Below, one piece after another: positions 1-9,239 of a stretch of DNA of 43,891 bases; position 1 is the stretch's first letter, and the number at the start of each line of letters is the position of its first letter. This DNA comes from Candidatus Saccharibacteria bacterium GW2011_GWC2_48_9 (GTDB taxonomy: Bacteria > Patescibacteriota > Saccharimonadia > Saccharimonadales > Saccharimonadaceae), in contig LCPR01000014.1 in the NCBI GenBank assembly GCA_001003725.1, positions 1-43,891 on the forward strand. The letters are read 5' to 3'. Below the pieces are notes generated by a model that was not told the DNA's origin, did not search any database, and saw nothing but the letters and a program-made list of their open reading frames with translations. The position numbers were made by a program, and so were the translations under genes.

Positions 1-470
1 TGTACAGTTGGCTGCAATTTTACTCGGTAGCGCTTGCCCTCATCGAGCACACTATAGTTTTCGGCAAGATCACCTCGTAAACTACCGGTAGTATCGTAGG
101 TTAATAAGCTAGAAAACATGAGCCTGGAGGCAGCTTGCTCACCTGGTGTCACTGCATAGAGTGGATTGAGCGTTTCAACCGAACCCTTTACTCCCTCCGC
201 ATAGGTACCCCCACCAACACCCGCCGTGGCTGTGTACGAAGACTGATACAAAAAAAATTGTGCTGTCGCGATAGCGATGAGCACACCCATACCCAGAAGC
301 CAAATTGCAATATGGCGTCGCACTTCACGAGCACTGTGTGCCCGCTCGACTATAAACTTTCGCGCATGCTTCATAGAAGCATCTTCTGCGCGTTTGGCAC
401 GCTGAGAAAACTTACCAGGCCTTACCGAGAGACGCTGAAATTTATTCCATTTTTTCTCAGAGTCTGCCAC
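1..470 (-). CDS. ABC transporter substrate-binding protein (oligopeptide/SBP family 5-like), 3' end cut by window edge
   Basis: Hand translation of the minus strand from GTG at 468-470: VADSEKKWNKFQRLSVRPGK...VKGSVETLNPLYAVTPGEQAASRLMFSSLLTYDTTGSLRGDLAENYSVLDEGKRYRVKL; the TLNPL..S.L..D..G.L...LAE motif is typical of SBP_bac_5. N-terminal TM segment. Confidence 0.8.
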   Translation of the reverse strand, partial: MADSEKKWNKFQRLSVRPGKFSQRAKRAEDASMKHARKFIVERAHSAREVRRHIAIWLLGMGVLIAIATAQFFLYQSSYTATAGVGGGTYAEGVKGSVETLNPLYAVTPGEQAASRLMFSSLLTYDTTGSLRGDLAENYSVLDEGKRYRVKLQPTV

Positions 471-476
471 TGCGCG

Positions 477-710
477 CTACGCTCCGAGCGAAGGAATGAA
501 CAATGATGCCAAGATAGACAACACAAAGAGCACCGCCATGATAATAGTAAATTCAAAAAGATTTTTGTCGATACCACGTCGAGAGGTAAACAACTCACCA
601 GAGCTACCGAAGCCTGCGCCAAGTGACGCGCCGCGCTGTTGCAGCAAGATAGATACTGTCATCAGCACACCCGAACCTACCATTACTACTTGCAAAAACA
701 AATCCATCAC
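477..710 (-). CDS. secG: Preprotein translocase subunit SecG
   Basis: 77 aa, two TM segments, SILLQQRGASLGAGFGSSGELFTSRRGIDKNLF is a typical SecG core. Confidence 0.9.
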   Translation of the reverse strand: MMDLFLQVVMVGSGVLMTVSILLQQRGASLGAGFGSSGELFTSRRGIDKNLFEFTIIMAVLFVLSILASLFIPSLGA

Positions 711-1108
711 GCTCTCTCTTTCTTTTTGATTACCTGCAACTCCAGTGCACTACTTACTATATAGTTTACCAGACTGAGTAGCATTCCTGCAAAAATTGAG
801 TTCAAAAATGTCATAGATAGTCCGGGAGTTAGCTGAAGCGCAAGCCACACCATTGCGCCGTTGACAACCAGGATAAAAAGTCCGAGCGTCAGAAGGATCG
901 CTGGCAAAGACAATATGATGATAATAGGTCGAAGGATTGTATTGAGTAGCGAGAATACTAGCCCGGCTAGTAGAAATACAGCCACGCTATTGTCGACTTG
1001 CTCTATGGATACACCACTACCCAGCAGGCGAACCGCTACCCACAACCCGAAAGAGTTCAATATCCAACGTACGATAAATACAGCCAATTGTTGTCTCATT
1101 ATAAACAC
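707..1108 (-). CDS. Phage holin family / YvlD-like 4-TM membrane protein
   Basis: 133 aa, hydrophobic, pattern RWILNSFGLWVAVRLLGSG...FSLLNTILRPIIIILSLPAILLTLGLFILVVNGAMVWL. Confidence 0.75.
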   Translation of the reverse strand: MFIMRQQLAVFIVRWILNSFGLWVAVRLLGSGVSIEQVDNSVAVFLLAGLVFSLLNTILRPIIIILSLPAILLTLGLFILVVNGAMVWLALQLTPGLSMTFLNSIFAGMLLSLVNYIVSSALELQVIKKKERA

Positions 1109-1115
1109 AAGTATA

Positions 1116-2330
1116 TCACAGCGTCGATGGTATGTGGCGACTCAGATTGCGATGCCCGCTGCTAGTGATCAATATATCGTCTTCTATGCGTACCCCGATA
1201 CCTTCCGAAGGAATATAAATACCTGGCTCAACAGTCAGCACCATACCAGGCTCAAACTGCGCCGGCCCACCAAGACTGTCGTGGACATCCAGACCAAGAC
1301 CGTGGCTAATTGCATGCGGGAAATACACCCGATACTTCTCGTCGTCGGGAGAGTCAATCAAACCCAAGTCGATGAGCGCCTGCTTCATGCGAACGTCTAC
1401 TTTTTGACTATACTCTTGCACACTAAGTCCTGGGCGCAGCATAGCTACTATATCTGTGCGAGCTGCGCATACAGCCTCGTGCACATCTATCTGTCGTTTT
1501 GTCGGCGCACCCACACTCAATGTACGGGTGATATCTGCCGCATAATGCTCCACTTGCGCACCAACATCAAGTAACAAAAGTGAACGTTTTTTGAGCTTGT
1601 CGTTGTTTTCTACGTAGTGCAATGTACAGGCATTTGCCGCTCCCGCAACAATCGGGTCGTACGCATGCCCCGTGGCGCCGCGACGACGAAACTCGCCGCT
1701 CAAATCGGCTTCTATTTGATACTCATGCGAGTAGGTCGTCATGCTGTCGCGCACTAGCTTGAGCGCATCGGCCGTGATGTCGATAGCAGTCTGTATGGCC
1801 TTTATCTCGACAGGCTGTTTGATAGCTCGCAGGCTAGCTAGCTTTGGGCGAAAGTCTTGTACATCGGCAAATATACGCTCGAGCTTGTCGCGTAGCTCTC
1901 GCTGCGCAGGGTTAAGCACAAAGTCAAAATGGTCATGATCTGGTTGATTAACCGTGTAGGCAAGCCGATGCTGTCGAGCTGTTTGCGCGAGCAACTCTTC
2001 GGCTTCTCGCTGAGAGATAACTTCCTGCACACCGCTAATATCCATGGCGCGCTCTGGCGATAAGCTGCCATCAAACAGTGCATGCACTGGGTCAACATCT
2101 GGCTGGACAAGCCAACTTTTACTGCGAGATGCATCTATAATCACCCACCAGCCAGGTCGTTCGATACCCGTCAGATACCAAAAATTACTTTCTTGCTCAA
2201 ATTTATGCGCCGCATCGTTACTCCGTTGCATAGATTTGTATGCAGTAGCAACGAGCACACCGCCCTCGAGCGCGTGCATCGCGGCCATACGATTGCCGGC
2301 AAAAAAATCTGCGGTTATGATACGTTTCAT
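1116..2330 (-). CDS. pepP: Aminopeptidase P family protein (Xaa-Pro aminopeptidase)
   Basis: 404 aa; metallopeptidase M24 motifs LLDVGAQVEHYAADITRTLSVG, HGLGLDVHD, LTVEPGIYIP, GVRIEDDILIT. Confidence 0.9.
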   Translation of the reverse strand: MKRIITADFFAGNRMAAMHALEGGVLVATAYKSMQRSNDAAHKFEQESNFWYLTGIERPGWWVIIDASRSKSWLVQPDVDPVHALFDGSLSPERAMDISGVQEVISQREAEELLAQTARQHRLAYTVNQPDHDHFDFVLNPAQRELRDKLERIFADVQDFRPKLASLRAIKQPVEIKAIQTAIDITADALKLVRDSMTTYSHEYQIEADLSGEFRRRGATGHAYDPIVAGAANACTLHYVENNDKLKKRSLLLLDVGAQVEHYAADITRTLSVGAPTKRQIDVHEAVCAARTDIVAMLRPGLSVQEYSQKVDVRMKQALIDLGLIDSPDDEKYRVYFPHAISHGLGLDVHDSLGGPAQFEPGMVLTVEPGIYIPSEGIGVRIEDDILITSSGHRNLSRHIPSTL

Positions 2331-2342
2331 CTCTCTAGCCTA

Positions 2343-3887
2343 TCACAAAAACTTCTTGATATTGGCGGCTTTTGCCTCGCCTATAAGCAGCGCAATCTGT
2401 TCGGTTTCTGCGAGCTTCAGTCCGCGCACACTACCGAAATGCTTGAGTAGTTTTTTGCGAGTCGCCGGGCCAATGCCGGGTATTTCTTCGAGTGCGCCAG
2501 CGGTCTGCTTTTGACGCTTGAGCACCGTATGGTAACTCACAGCAAATCGGTGCGATTCGTCGCGGACCCGCTGAAAAAGCTTGACTACGTCGCTATGAGG
2601 ATAGGCCATAGCACCACCGCGTAAATTGCGTGAGTGAGCCGATGCGTTCATCTGACCTGGGTGCAAATTGACCACCAGGTACTCCCCGCTTCTGTCGACT
2701 CGTACCCCTTCGCGGATGTTTTGTGCTATTTCATCGAGATACGTTACATCGATATGTGAGCGAACCCGGTGTACGATCACCTCTTCTTCGCGCTTCGCAA
2801 TACTGATAACCGGACAGATAATTTCACGCTCAGACAATGCACGAATCGCTGCCTCAAGCTGTCCTTTGCCTCCGTCTATCAGCAGTAAGTCCGGCATGCC
2901 CCAGCTTTGGATATTTTTTGGACTAAACCGGCGGTGCAACGTTTCGTACATATTATGATAATCATCATTTTGCTGCAGCTTGGTCTTAAACTTGCGATAC
3001 TCGGCGCGGTCACTCACGCCATTGGTAAACACCACCATACTCGCCACCACGTTCGTACCACCCATATGGCTGATGTCGTAGCCTTCTATACGAGCCGGCA
3101 ACTTAGTGAGCTGAAATAATTGTTTGATATCGGTAAGCGCTTTGTCTTTACTGATATCAAGAAATTCACGGTCTCCAAACATCACACGTCTTTGCAACTC
3201 GCGCATGTGCTGCAACTTATTGCGTAGTCGCGCCGCGCGTTCAAATTCATGTAACCCTGCTGCGGTTTTCATGTCGCGCTCAATCTCGTTGGCGAGCTGC
3301 ACACGGTTGCCCTTGATGTAACTTACCAGTTTGCGCAAATTCGCTTTATACAGCTCGTTGCCATCTTCTCGTCGTGGACTCAAGCCAAGATCTTCGTCGA
3401 GTCTCGACTGCCCAGGCTTTGGCTCGCGCGTAAAATAGGGAAAGACCTTTCGTAGATAACGTAGTGCTTTTTTAAGTGCGTAGCTATTGTAGAACGGCCC
3501 GTAGTATTCGGCGTTGTCATCGGCTGGATTGCGGGTAAAAGATACTGTGGGCCATTCACTTTTCATGTCGATACGCACAAACATCTGCGATTTATCGTCT
3601 CGCAGCAAAATATTGTAGCGCGGCATATAGCGCTTGACCATTTCGCTCTCCAGAAACAAGGCATCGATTTCGCTTTCTGTCTCGACCCAATCTGTATCGT
3701 ATATCTCAGCGACCAGGGCTTGTGTCTTTATATCTTTATCACGGGCATCTTGAAAGTACTGGCGTACACGATTACGCAGTACGGCTGCCTTGCCGACATA
3801 GATGATTTCACCGGTTGCATCTTTATGAAAATATACACCGGGATTTCTCGGAAGAGTTTTAAGTTTGGCTTCTAGCTGTGCATTCAC
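2343..3887 (-). CDS. uvrC: Excinuclease ABC subunit C
   Basis: 514 aa; GIY-YIG N-terminus (PRNPGVYFHKDATGEIIYVGKA), YDISHMGG, DLLLIDGGKGQL, C-terminal HhH IPGIGPATRKKLLKHFGS. Confidence 0.95.
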   Translation of the reverse strand: MNAQLEAKLKTLPRNPGVYFHKDATGEIIYVGKAAVLRNRVRQYFQDARDKDIKTQALVAEIYDTDWVETESEIDALFLESEMVKRYMPRYNILLRDDKSQMFVRIDMKSEWPTVSFTRNPADDNAEYYGPFYNSYALKKALRYLRKVFPYFTREPKPGQSRLDEDLGLSPRREDGNELYKANLRKLVSYIKGNRVQLANEIERDMKTAAGLHEFERAARLRNKLQHMRELQRRVMFGDREFLDISKDKALTDIKQLFQLTKLPARIEGYDISHMGGTNVVASMVVFTNGVSDRAEYRKFKTKLQQNDDYHNMYETLHRRFSPKNIQSWGMPDLLLIDGGKGQLEAAIRALSEREIICPVISIAKREEEVIVHRVRSHIDVTYLDEIAQNIREGVRVDRSGEYLVVNLHPGQMNASAHSRNLRGGAMAYPHSDVVKLFQRVRDESHRFAVSYHTVLKRQKQTAGALEEIPGIGPATRKKLLKHFGSVRGLKLAETEQIALLIGEAKAANIKKFL

Positions 3888-3917
3888 TACTACTAGTATA
3901 CAACGACCAGCCGCGTG

Positions 3918-4826
3918 CTACTGTTTGCCGTTGATATCGTGGCCACCAAATTTGTTACGCATAGCTGCAAGCAGTTTGGTAGAAAAGTCTACTTCGCCCT
4001 GCTGCGATGCGAGACGAACGTCAAAAGATGCCTGTATAGCGGGTAGTGCAATGCCTAGGTCTTTTGCTGTTTCGAGTGTCCACCTAGCTTCGCCACTTTC
4101 GGCCACAACTCCCTCGATACCCTCGAGTTCCGATGATTCGTGCAACGATTCGGCACATAGCTCGTTGAGCCAAGATGTGATAACGCTACTCTGCTGCCAT
4201 ACGTCACCTGCTCGTGCAAGATCTATCCCTTCGATCGGACCTTCTCGTAGCATACGGTAGCCTTCGGCTAAGCTTTGCATCATTCCATATTCGATGGCGT
4301 TATGCACCATCTTGACGTAGTGGCCTGCGCCATTGGTACCAAAATAATCATGTGCGCCACTAGGTGCCGCAAGTATGTCGAGTACTGGGACGATACGCCC
4401 ATACGACGCCTTGTCACCGCCAACCATCATACAAAAGCCACGCTTCAGGCCATGCACACCTCCGCTCGTGCCGATGTCGAGCAGTGTACTACCAGCTGCA
4501 GCGGCTCGTGCTGCGCGTGCTGCATCGCCTCGGTAGTCGCTGTTACCGCCATCAATTACCACACTACCCTGCGGCAAAATCTTCAACCATTCGTCGAGCT
4601 CTGTATCTATAACGCTTGCTGGTATCATGAGCCACACAACAGCCGGTTCGCCGTCAAATGCTGCTACTGCCTCTTCGCGAGTATGCGCAGGAATGCCGCC
4701 TTTTTGCGCCAACGACTCAACTGGCTCAGGGTGGCGATTGTAGCCAACAACTTCGTGTTCAGCATCTACCAATTTTTCAGCAATCTGATAGCCCATGCGG
4801 CCAAGTCCAGCAATAATAATCTTCAT
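3918..4826 (-). CDS. gnd: 6-phosphogluconate dehydrogenase (decarboxylating)
   Basis: 302 aa; GLGRMGYQIAEKLV, DGGNSDYRGDAARA, DIGTSGGVHGLKRGFCMMVGG, GAGHYVKMVHNAIEYGMMQ. Confidence 0.92.
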   Translation of the reverse strand: MKIIIAGLGRMGYQIAEKLVDAEHEVVGYNRHPEPVESLAQKGGIPAHTREEAVAAFDGEPAVVWLMIPASVIDTELDEWLKILPQGSVVIDGGNSDYRGDAARAARAAAAGSTLLDIGTSGGVHGLKRGFCMMVGGDKASYGRIVPVLDILAAPSGAHDYFGTNGAGHYVKMVHNAIEYGMMQSLAEGYRMLREGPIEGIDLARAGDVWQQSSVITSWLNELCAESLHESSELEGIEGVVAESGEARWTLETAKDLGIALPAIQASFDVRLASQQGEVDFSTKLLAAMRNKFGGHDINGKQ

Positions 4827-4849
4827 AATTTCCTCCTTTGTTTTATCTG

Positions 4850-5509
4850 TTACGCAGCGAAATCACTAAACAACGTACTGCGCGTTACCGATTTGAGTAT
4901 CTGCGCAGGTTGTTCGTCGAGTGATATATCTTCGCTAAGTAGCTGTCGCAGTGCTTCATGCTTTTCTGCGCCATGCGCATATGCCACCACTTCGTCTAGC
5001 TGCGTGATAGCAAGCGGAGTCATGGTTACACGAGCGAAGTCTTCTCCCGCAAACTGCGCCGCGAAATCTTCGCTTGATACGGCGGCACTATGCGGCTTGA
5101 TGCCTGCGGTATGGCCATCGGCACCGATACCAAATAAGCCAATCTTGTATTGATACGTCGTAAAAAGATCACTCAATTTGTGAGAAAAGTCTTGAGCCGT
5201 CACTTCTATATCTTCGCCGCGCAGTATACGGTATGCATTGATAGAGCTTAGTGTGAAGCCCATCTGTTCGAGCTGAGACCAGTTTTCATCGTCATGACCA
5301 GGTCGGCCATATCGTTCATCGGTAAGTGTGATACAAAGTTTCGAGGTGTCGACATCTTCGAGCGCGCTCAGTACTTGGGTTGCTACTTTCATAGCAGAGC
5401 CTCCTGGCACAAGCCACAGTACAGATTCGTCGGCCTTCAAGTGCTCGACAAGAGTGGAGGTTAGGTAGTCTACAATTTGTTGGTCGTCCTGCTGCGTCAC
5501 TAACTTCAT
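4850..5509 (-). CDS. 6-phosphogluconolactonase/glucosamine-6-phosphate isomerase family protein
   Basis: 219 aa; WLVPGGSAMKV, LTDERYG, LFGIGADGHTAGIKPHS. Confidence 0.85.
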   Translation of the reverse strand: MKLVTQQDDQQIVDYLTSTLVEHLKADESVLWLVPGGSAMKVATQVLSALEDVDTSKLCITLTDERYGRPGHDDENWSQLEQMGFTLSSINAYRILRGEDIEVTAQDFSHKLSDLFTTYQYKIGLFGIGADGHTAGIKPHSAAVSSEDFAAQFAGEDFARVTMTPLAITQLDEVVAYAHGAEKHEALRQLLSEDISLDEQPAQILKSVTRSTLFSDFAA

Positions 5510-5573
5510 AGATATCCTTCTTTATTCGAGTATACCCCCTAGTGCCGACCAATACAAGCAAGCTGCTATACTA

Positions 5574-6287
5574 GTGATAATGAAACGTCTGCATACAAAA
5601 TCTCAAAATTTCTTACGCCGCCCTAGTTTGGTAAAAACTCTCGTCGGACACTCTACGCTCAAAAAAACTGACACTGTCTACGATATAGGTGCAGGGAGCG
5701 GCATCATCTCGTCGGTTTTGGCAAACAAATGCGCTCACGTCGTGGCGGTAGAATCCGACACACGACTACTCGAGACGCTGCGTGACAACCTGGGCGCGCA
5801 GCCGCATGTCAGTATAGTACATGGCGATGCGCTCACATTTGAACTTCCCACCTCTGCGTACAAAGTATTTGCCAATATCCCCTTTCACCTGAGCTCCCCT
5901 ATTGTTCACCGCCTCACAGAGGCAGACAACCCGCCAGAAGCCATATATCTCATACTACAAAAACAGTTTGCGCAAAAGTTACTCATAGACGACTACTCTT
6001 TTACCGGCCTACTTGGCGCATGCATTGCACCCACCTTTGAATCGCGCATTCGCTTCAAGCTCAAACCAACCGATTTTTGGCCACACCCAGCGGTTGATAC
6101 GGTCTTTATCGAACTATTGCGTCGTGAGATACCGCTACTTGCTACACGTGATATGCCGCGATACCGCGAGTTTGTAGAGAAGTGTTTTTCGCGTCAAAAA
6201 TACTTTGGCACACTCGGCGTAGGCGACGTCAAACCATCAGAAATGACTACTGAGCAATGGATACAATTGTTCAACGCAAAAGCTTAA
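5574..6287 (+). CDS. rRNA adenine N6-methyltransferase (Erm/KsgA superfamily, Erm-like)
   Basis: 237 aa; KSQNFLRRPSLV, DIGAGSGIIS, VAVESD, FANIPFHLSSPIV, FWPHPAVDTVFIEL. Confidence 0.82.
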   Translation: MIMKRLHTKSQNFLRRPSLVKTLVGHSTLKKTDTVYDIGAGSGIISSVLANKCAHVVAVESDTRLLETLRDNLGAQPHVSIVHGDALTFELPTSAYKVFANIPFHLSSPIVHRLTEADNPPEAIYLILQKQFAQKLLIDDYSFTGLLGACIAPTFESRIRFKLKPTDFWPHPAVDTVFIELLRREIPLLATRDMPRYREFVEKCFSRQKYFGTLGVGDVKPSEMTTEQWIQLFNAKA

Positions 6288-6820
6288 AATAGACCGAGGA
6301 GTTTTTTTGCGGTCGTTGAGCTACGGATGGTAATTCGCTTGTATATTGGCGTTCCTACGATTTTTGGTACTACGCTTTTGCTATAGTCGGCCATCGGCAA
6401 CGTCCAGAACACTACCTGGCCATGCGAATCTAGCCTATCCACACGAGACGTCTTCTTTGCGAGCTCGTCGAGCACTTCTTGGGTGGTCGTAGGGGGTATC
6501 ACAAACAGTGCGTCATTACGAGTTTCGAGTGTACCATCCGCCCACCAACTCGGTGCGTGTTGCATGGCATCTTTGTACTCATCCTGCGAGATAACCGTCA
6601 CTCCTACCGCAAAACCAAATGTGCCTTCTATAGCCCCCTCACACCGCTGCACCAGATCCACAATGTCGATGACATCACTTTCGAAAAATATATTGCCACT
6701 ATTGATATATGTCGACACACCTGTAAAACCTGCACGCTCAAAGCACGCTCGCAACTCGCTCATAGCGACTTTGTTATTACCACCTACATTGATACCCCTA
6801 AGTAGTGCGAGGTACTTCAT
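6284..6820 (-). CDS. DUF1697 domain-containing protein
   Basis: From the internal ATG: MKYLALLRGINVGGNNKVAMSELRACFERAGFTGVSTYINSGNIFF, the DUF1697 signature. The ORF track extends the start upstream to 6937, which I consider less likely. Confidence 0.88.
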   Translation of the reverse strand: MKYLALLRGINVGGNNKVAMSELRACFERAGFTGVSTYINSGNIFFESDVIDIVDLVQRCEGAIEGTFGFAVGVTVISQDEYKDAMQHAPSWWADGTLETRNDALFVIPPTTTQEVLDELAKKTSRVDRLDSHGQVVFWTLPMADYSKSVVPKIVGTPIYKRITIRSSTTAKKLLGLF

Positions 6821-6851
6821 AGCGTTCGCATACCTGGGTTCGCAGTTTGGT

Positions 6852-7958
6852 TCATGGCGTAAACCGGATAATCTTATCGTCGTCTGCGCTCGGACTACCT
6901 CGACCATCTCTATTTGAAGTAGTGAAATATATATCACCTTCGTGCGCGGTTACCGCGCGTAAACGCCCATATTCGTCCGCGAATAGGCGCGATAAGTCCG
7001 AGAGCGACACATCGTTTGGCGAAGAGATATCGACTTTATATAAACTCTGTCCTCGAAGCCCAGCAAAATACAACGCTCCATCCACGTAAGCCATACCTCC
7101 TGGAGCCCACGTTTCATCTACTCCCGAGTTGGCAACCGGCGCCTGCATACCGTCGCGCGATTCATCGCCCGTAATCACCGGCCACCCATAGTTTGCGCCG
7201 CGTTTGATTTGGTTCAGTTCGTCCCTACCCGTGTCAGCTCCCGATGGGCCGTGCTCGACAGACCACAATCGGCCATCGCCATCCCATGCAATACCCTGCG
7301 GGTTCCGGTGCCCATAACTCCAGACTTCGTTTTCGAACGGATTGTCACTCGGCACGGACCCGTCTGGGTTGAGTCGCAATATTTTTCCTGCAAGTGAATC
7401 GGTGTCCTGTGCACTATCTGGAGTAGCTGCGTCACCCGTGGTGACATAGAGCTTCTCGTCGGGACCAAACGCGATATCGCCACCATTGTGATTGCTCGCA
7501 GCCGGTATATTTGCAATGATTGTTGTACGGTCTGTCAGCGCATCACCACCAAGCACATAGCGATCTACCTGATTTGTCAGTGTGCCACTGCGATTTGTTG
7601 TGTAGTAAAGATATATTTGTTTGCTCTGCCCGAAGTTCGGCGCCAGCGCAGTACCGAGCAAGCCTCCTTCGCTTGTCTCTTGGACTCCCTCGATAGCAAA
7701 ACGAGTACCGTCATCACCTATGCGCTGGAGCTGACCCTCTCGCTCGGGCACCAGCATGTCGCCATTAGGTAAAAACGCTATTGACCACGGCGTTACCAGG
7801 TTTTGTGCAACAACTTCTTTTTCTCCCGATACAGTCTCGCTATTGAGCGACGATTCGGTTGGTCGAAAGAACAACCTCATCAAATCATCTCTATACACAT
7901 ACCCAAACCCTGCGAGTAAGACAACCACAACCGCCAGCCCCTGTAGTAACTTTTTCAT
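6852..7958 (-). CDS. PQQ-dependent sugar dehydrogenase family (glucose/sorbosone dehydrogenase, membrane-anchored)
   Basis: 368 aa; LVTPWSIAFLPNGDMLVPEREG, NHNGGDIAFGPDEKLYVTTGDA, GKILRLNPDGSVP, SYGHRNPQGIAWD. Confidence 0.88.
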   Translation of the reverse strand: MKKLLQGLAVVVVLLAGFGYVYRDDLMRLFFRPTESSLNSETVSGEKEVVAQNLVTPWSIAFLPNGDMLVPEREGQLQRIGDDGTRFAIEGVQETSEGGLLGTALAPNFGQSKQIYLYYTTNRSGTLTNQVDRYVLGGDALTDRTTIIANIPAASNHNGGDIAFGPDEKLYVTTGDAATPDSAQDTDSLAGKILRLNPDGSVPSDNPFENEVWSYGHRNPQGIAWDGDGRLWSVEHGPSGADTGRDELNQIKRGANYGWPVITGDESRDGMQAPVANSGVDETWAPGGMAYVDGALYFAGLRGQSLYKVDISSPNDVSLSDLSRLFADEYGRLRAVTAHEGDIYFTTSNRDGRGSPSADDDKIIRFTP

Positions 7959-8012
7959 ATATCTAGTATATCACTACCAACTTATAGCAACAGCTTATAC
8001 TAAATAGCAGTA

Positions 8013-8489
8013 CTAAGAATTGTTGAGACTATTTTGCCGAACTTCTACCGTAGGGTTACTCTCAAGTCGGTACGACAATGCATAGCTGATGCACGTTTCA
8101 TTAGGATCAACTGAACCCGTACAATCATAGTTGCCAGCGACAGGTACCGCGCGCCGCGAAACATAGCAATATCTATCTGGAGCATTCGACCAACAGTAGC
8201 CGAGCGACGAACCGTTACCTGGTGGAGTAAGAGTACCAACACTAAGTCCCATATCTTGACGAAATGTCGCATTCATCATTTGCGTGCTTGTGGGATAGTA
8301 GCCTTTTTCAGCATGATACATCTCTAGCTTTTTATGTATAGATTTTATCTCGGAAACCCGCTCGCTGTCTCTTGCGCGAGCCTGCACACCATTGAACGCT
8401 ACTATGGTAATCGCCGCCAGTATGCCTATCACTACAATCACTATCAGTAACTCAACAATAGTAAAGCCGTTTTGCTTGGTGCGTGTCAT
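8013..8489 (-). CDS. Type IV pilin-like protein
   Basis: Class III prepilin signal GFTIVELLIVIVVIGILAAITIVAFNGVQARARDSERVSEIKSIHKKLEMYHAEKGYYPT. Confidence 0.88.
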   Translation of the reverse strand: MTRTKQNGFTIVELLIVIVVIGILAAITIVAFNGVQARARDSERVSEIKSIHKKLEMYHAEKGYYPTSTQMMNATFRQDMGLSVGTLTPPGNGSSLGYCWSNAPDRYCYVSRRAVPVAGNYDCTGSVDPNETCISYALSYRLESNPTVEVRQNSLNNS

Positions 8490-8686
8490 ATATTGCCTAG
8501 TATACTACATTGCGCTCATGCTTAATATCGGGCTGTAGCTACACGGCTGCGTATATATTTAAGTCATATCAATCTATAGGCATCAGTATGTATAGCTTTA
8601 TATAAGGTTTGTGTTATAATATTCTTTAGCTGCAATCACGCAGTCGTTCGTTTTTGTCTAGCCGTTCTACAGATAAGGTAACAACA

Positions 8687-9040
8687 GTGACCACTGGTAT
8701 ATACGAAGCCGTCTGGCACGCCGACTGGAAAGTCGAGCTGAAGCTCGATGACGCGCTGTTCAACAGCGCACGCGAAGGCAGCGTGCAAGCAATTGCCAAG
8801 ATCGTGCATCGCTTCAAATACAAGTGCCGGAAAGTACACAATCGAAAGCTCGAGGCTTTCATCGACTGGAAAGATCCGCACTTCGACATCAAGCGAGTGC
8901 GAGATGCGACCGAATCCCCTGTTGCAGCCGCCCCCACACTCGCAACGCTCGACCAGCAAGAATGCCCCTGCCCCGACAGCTGCGTACTGTGCGATCGCAA
9001 CGATCACGGCTGGTGCACCGACTGTCCGCGGCACTTCTAG
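8687..9040 (+). CDS. Hypothetical protein, GC-rich orphan with C-terminal Cys-rich putative zinc-binding motif (module A)
   Basis: Open frame (ORF track 8654..9040). GTG at 8687 follows AAGG with good spacing. C-terminus CPCPDSCVLCDRNDHGWCTDCPRHF. TATAAT-type -10 upstream, hairpin terminator downstream. Confidence 0.65.
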   Translation: MTTGIYEAVWHADWKVELKLDDALFNSAREGSVQAIAKIVHRFKYKCRKVHNRKLEAFIDWKDPHFDIKRVRDATESPVAAAPTLATLDQQECPCPDSCVLCDRNDHGWCTDCPRHF

Positions 9041-9051
9041 GCAAAACGATA

Positions 9052-9098
9052 GCCCTTCTTTTCCCGACACTTCTACACGAAGCGCCCAGAAGGAGGGC
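9052..9098 (+). terminator. Putative hairpin terminator of module A
   Basis: GCCCTTCTT...AGAAGGAGGGC stem (with G.U pairs) followed by GTTTCT; starts 11 nt after the stop codon. Confidence 0.5.
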
Positions 9099-9239
9099 GT
9101 TTCTATTTCAGTCACAATCTATTGCTAAAATATCTAGATTATATTTATTGGTTATATTGGCTAAAAAGTAAACTTTGATGTATTATACATATTACGACAG
9201 CACCGCGCTGTCTTTTGTTCTTTGAAAGGAAGTGGTGGT

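Noticed and set aside
861-1574. 237-aa plus-strand ORF opposite pepP/holin-like genes
   Set aside because: Antisense shadow ORF of two clear minus-strand genes; low-complexity composition and no SD.
4275-5153. 292-aa plus-strand ORF opposite gnd and 6PGL
   Set aside because: Antisense to confidently assigned genes; composition rich in Cys/Ser/His typical of reverse-frame translation.
8626-9128. Several overlapping ORFs on both strands around 8.6-9.2 kb
   Set aside because: GC-rich coding sequence produces open antisense frames; only the 8687-9040 + frame has a fitting promoter, SD and terminator.
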